DNA of 51,800 nt from JAQXGO01 sp045592445 (GTDB lineage: Bacteria; Bacillota; Clostridia; UMGS1883; UMGS1540), in the NCBI GenBank assembly GCA_045592445.1, contig JAZNUV010000048.1, positions 1-51,800 of the forward strand, given 5' to 3'. A program made the position numbers and the translations under genes. The notes beneath the pieces are model-generated. The model did no database searches. It was not told the origin of the DNA and saw nothing but the letters and a program-made list of their open reading frames with translations. Positions 50,362 through 51,800 of the stretch are shown here, piece after piece; the first letter of the stretch is position 1, and each line of letters begins with the position of its first letter.

Positions 50362-51634
50362 AAAGAGAAAGCTCGGAAATATTCGAAAAATTGAGGACGG
50401 CAAATATTTTCTCCGTATCTCGAATGGGTTTGATGCTTTCGGGAAACGTGTTGTTTTAAGCCGCACTGTATATTGTGCATCGAAACGTGAAGCCGAAAAG
50501 GAACTTGCAAAGCTTTATGCGGAAAAGGATGCCCTTACGGATGCACGGCGCGCGGGAAAGCCGCAGACTTTAGCGGCTTTATTTGATACATGGTTTGAAG
50601 TTCACGTTTCCGGCTTATCTATAAATACCAAAGAATTTTATAGAAACCTATGGAAAAATCATGTTTCTCAGTTTGGTAAATGTAAGCTTTGTGATCTTTC
50701 CCCGGTCATATGTAATAAAATCGTTAATGAATCGACCGGGCGTACGGCGCAGGGCGTTTATAAAATGCTGAAAGCAATGTGCGAAAAGGGTGTAAGTTGG
50801 GGTTATTTAACAACAAACTTTTTTGCGTTGATTGATGCGCCCAAATATGAGAAGAGCGAAAAGCTTGTTTTTAATGAACAACAGTTACACGCAATTTCCT
50901 TTTTTATTGCAAAAGAGGATTTAAAATATCAAATTATATATTATTTTGCTATATTGTGTGGCTTACGTCGACAAGAAATTGTTGCGCTCCAATGGGGAGA
51001 TATTGATTTTGAAAAAAATTGTTTTTATGTGCGGCGTGCTGCTGAAGTAAGGCCTGGAGAAGGTACCACGATTAAGGAAACAAAAAGCGCGGCGGGGAAT
51101 AGGCGTTTGCATTTGCCGAATGCATTGCGCTCTCTTTTATTACGCTATCGTGTGAAATATAATGCTCACGCGGTGAAAATGGGTACTCTTTGGAAAGATA
51201 CAGATTTTATTTTTACGCAGATGTACGGCAATATTATGCACGTGCACACACCTTCATCATGGTGGGCAGATTTTATCAAGCGGCATAAATGTTTGCCGAA
51301 GGTGACTTTTCACGGCTTGCGCCATACTGCCGCAACAATGATGCTTAAAAATGGAATCCCGGTTACTGTGGTTTCGGGTGTTTTAGGGCACGCACAAACG
51401 TCGACAACATTGAATGTGTACGCGCACGTTATTGAGTCATGGGATACGGAAGCAATCTCTTCTATGGAAAAACTGTGTAATGGTGTGTGTAATGAAGATA
51501 CGAATCCTACAAATGCACAGAAAACAAAAAACGCTGTAAACGGCGTGTTTACAACGTTTCCTGCTGGTGACCCATCGGAGATTCGAACTCCGGACACCTT
51601 GATTAAAAGTCAAGTGCTCTGCCGACTGAGCTAA
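50354..51634 (+). CDS. int: Tyrosine recombinase integrase
   Basis: A 426-residue phage/Tn916-type integrase. The ATG at 50354 is 9 bases after AGGAG. The ATG at 50348 is too close. An AP2-like arm-binding N-terminal domain (about 1-60), a SAM-like core-binding domain (about 65-165) and the catalytic domain follow. The catalytic residues are Arg in LCGLRRQEIVALQW (about 204), HGLRHTAATMM (His and Arg, about 317-320), the third His in LGHAQTSTTLNVYAH and the nucleophile Tyr (NVYAH, about 350). The C-terminal tail GDPSEIRTPDTLIKSQ is read from the tRNA-Lys sequence itself, so the stop lies in the tRNA and depends on integration. Confidence 0.93.
   Translation: MSEKRKLGNIRKIEDGKYFLRISNGFDAFGKRVVLSRTVYCASKREAEKELAKLYAEKDALTDARRAGKPQTLAALFDTWFEVHVSGLSINTKEFYRNLWKNHVSQFGKCKLCDLSPVICNKIVNESTGRTAQGVYKMLKAMCEKGVSWGYLTTNFFALIDAPKYEKSEKLVFNEQQLHAISFFIAKEDLKYQIIYYFAILCGLRRQEIVALQWGDIDFEKNCFYVRRAAEVRPGEGTTIKETKSAAGNRRLHLPNALRSLLLRYRVKYNAHAVKMGTLWKDTDFIFTQMYGNIMHVHTPSSWWADFIKRHKCLPKVTFHGLRHTAATMMLKNGIPVTVVSGVLGHAQTSTTLNVYAHVIESWDTEAISSMEKLCNGVCNEDTNPTNAQKTKNAVNGVFTTFPAGDPSEIRTPDTLIKSQVLCRLS
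51471..51495 (+). repeat. Putative integrase arm-site repeat, attR side
   Basis: Two TGTGTAAT units (51474 and 51486, again 12 bp apart) match the attL-side repeat in 22 of 25 positions. They lie inside the integrase coding region, about 70 bp from the att core. Confidence 0.6.
51524..51558 (-). terminator. Replacement tRNA-Lys terminator, antisense within int
   Basis: On the - strand 6 bases after the tRNA CCA, AACGTTGTAAAC (51558-51547) pairs with GTTTACAGCGTT (51541-51530), 11 Watson-Crick pairs and one U-G, with loop ACGCC and a TTTTTT tail. It would end the tRNA-Lys transcript in place of the displaced host terminator at 46736-46771. Confidence 0.75.
51565..51609 (-). repeat. attR: 45-bp repeat within tRNA-Lys
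   Basis: Exact copy of 46772-46816. Here it completes a full tRNA-Lys gene, so the element brought a replacement for the 3' part it displaced. Confidence 0.95.
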
Positions 51635-51640
51635 TGGGTC
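51565..51640 (-). tRNA. tRNA-Lys(TTT)
   Basis: The 76-nt tRNA reads on the - strand with acceptor GACCCAT/ATGGGTC, discriminator A, encoded CCA, anticodon stem CTTGA/TCAAG and loop CTTTTAA (anticodon TTT at 51607-51605). It serves as the integration site, and its 3' 45 bases come from the mobile element. Confidence 0.97.
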
Positions 51641-51652
51641 ACAACGCAGAAT

Positions 51653-51681
51653 ATTATATCCGTGCAGCAGGATTTTGTCAA
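51653..51681 (-). promoter_or_regulatory. tRNA-Lys promoter
   Basis: On the - strand, TTGACA (51681-51676), a 17-base spacer and TATAAT (51658-51653), both perfect, ending 12 bases before the tRNA. Confidence 0.92.
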
Positions 51682-51693
51682 TAGTAATTCTTT

Positions 51694-51732
51694 CGGAGCG
51701 GGCCTTTCTTTTTCGGAGAAAGGCCCGCTCCG
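51694..51732 (-). terminator. Strong hairpin after asnS
   Basis: A perfect 15-bp stem, CGGAGCGGGCCTTTC (51694-51708) with GAAAGGCCCGCTCCG (51718-51732). It stands 10 bases past the asnS stop. A U-run is missing on the - strand, while the + strand has TTTTTT 7 bases later. So it is probably a terminator or an mRNA 3'-end protector. Confidence 0.6.
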
Positions 51733-51742
51733 CAACTGTTTT

Positions 51743-51800
51743 TTAGAATTCCGCGCTGCCGGTAGTACGGGGGAAGGGCAGCACATCGCGGATGTTGGAC
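51743..51800 (-). CDS. asnS: Asparaginyl-tRNA synthetase, C-terminal end only
   Basis: Only the last 18 codons are in the window: SNIRDVLPFPRTTGSAEF then TAA. This matches the conserved end of bacterial AsnRS (NxRDVIPFPRTxxxAxF), which includes the class II motif 3 flanking segment. The rest lies beyond the right edge. Identification depends on this short tail alone. Confidence 0.8.
   Translation of the reverse strand, partial: SNIRDVLPFPRTTGSAEF

Larger units (their letters stand above)
46772..51609. mobile_element. tRNA-Lys-integrated mini mobile element (satellite-like), 4.8 kb
   Basis: Bounded by the perfect 45-bp att repeats. Contents from right to left: integrase, cI-like regulator, divergent switch, Cro-like regulator, excisionase-like protein, DnaD-type replication protein, a promoter with a candidate small RNA, a small HTH protein, and a gene-free hairpin-dense stretch. 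Phage capsid, terminase, lysis, relaxase and coupling-protein genes are absent. It therefore needs a helper to spread, or is a strongly reduced prophage. The intact integrase and perfect att repeats point to recent or still active movement. Confidence 0.88.

Overview
The window looks like a chromosome segment of a Gram-positive, low-to-mid GC member of the Clostridia (Bacillota). The reasons are a SigH/Spo0H-type sporulation and stationary-phase sigma factor, HemZ, a bifunctional Rel, PrsA-type and cyclophilin-type lipoproteins, purine-rich Shine-Dalgarno sites and several TTG starts. I cannot name a genus.

Layout. 1-10111 (+): tRNA-Thr (cut) and tRNA-Tyr, an LCP cell-wall protein, a cyclophilin lipoprotein, gap, a U32 peptidase-family protein, sigH running into tRNA-Gly, a decayed tRNA, a zinc-ribbon protein, a GH3 (NagZ-like) lipoprotein and dnaE. 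10120-15837 (-): a three-gene operon (FGGY kinase, neutral-ceramidase-like amidase, NagB-like protein) with its own promoter, and a tyrS-mtnN operon. 15865-18195 (+): a metal-resistance operon of an ArsR/CadC-type repressor, a 23-residue leader ORF and a P1B ATPase without an N-terminal metal-binding domain. 18184-25647 (-): recJ-rel-MBL hydrolase-hemZ-nucleoside kinase. 25667-32904 (+): metA, a Cys-rich protein, pth, mfd, prsA and yebC. 32934-34264: an IS3-family (IS150-like) insertion sequence sitting in the loop of the terminator between yebC and the next operon. 34288-41812 (-): hisS-aspS followed by a GldA/F/G-like ABC system and a DUF4340 protein. 41859-46771: a calcium-type P2A ATPase, MntP and an amino-acid permease.

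46772-51609 is a compact (about 4.8 kb) mobile element integrated into the 3' half of a tRNA-Lys(TTT) gene. It has perfect 45-bp att repeats, a tyrosine integrase, a cI/Cro-like divergent switch with palindromic operators, an excisionase-like protein, a DnaD-type replication protein, a small HTH protein with no normal start codon, a probable small RNA and about 0.85 kb of hairpin-dense, gene-free DNA. It has no structural, packaging or conjugation genes, so it resembles a phage-satellite or mini integrative element. The tRNA-Lys promoter and the last codons of asnS close the window.

The strongest novelty candidates are all in this element: the hairpin array with two repeats that keep their ends but change their palindromic centres, the three-way-junction structure, the putative small RNA, the paired integrase-arm repeats, and a replacement tRNA terminator encoded antisense inside the integrase gene. 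Outside it, the terminator-loop IS insertion and the kinase/amidase/NagB-like operon deserve attention.
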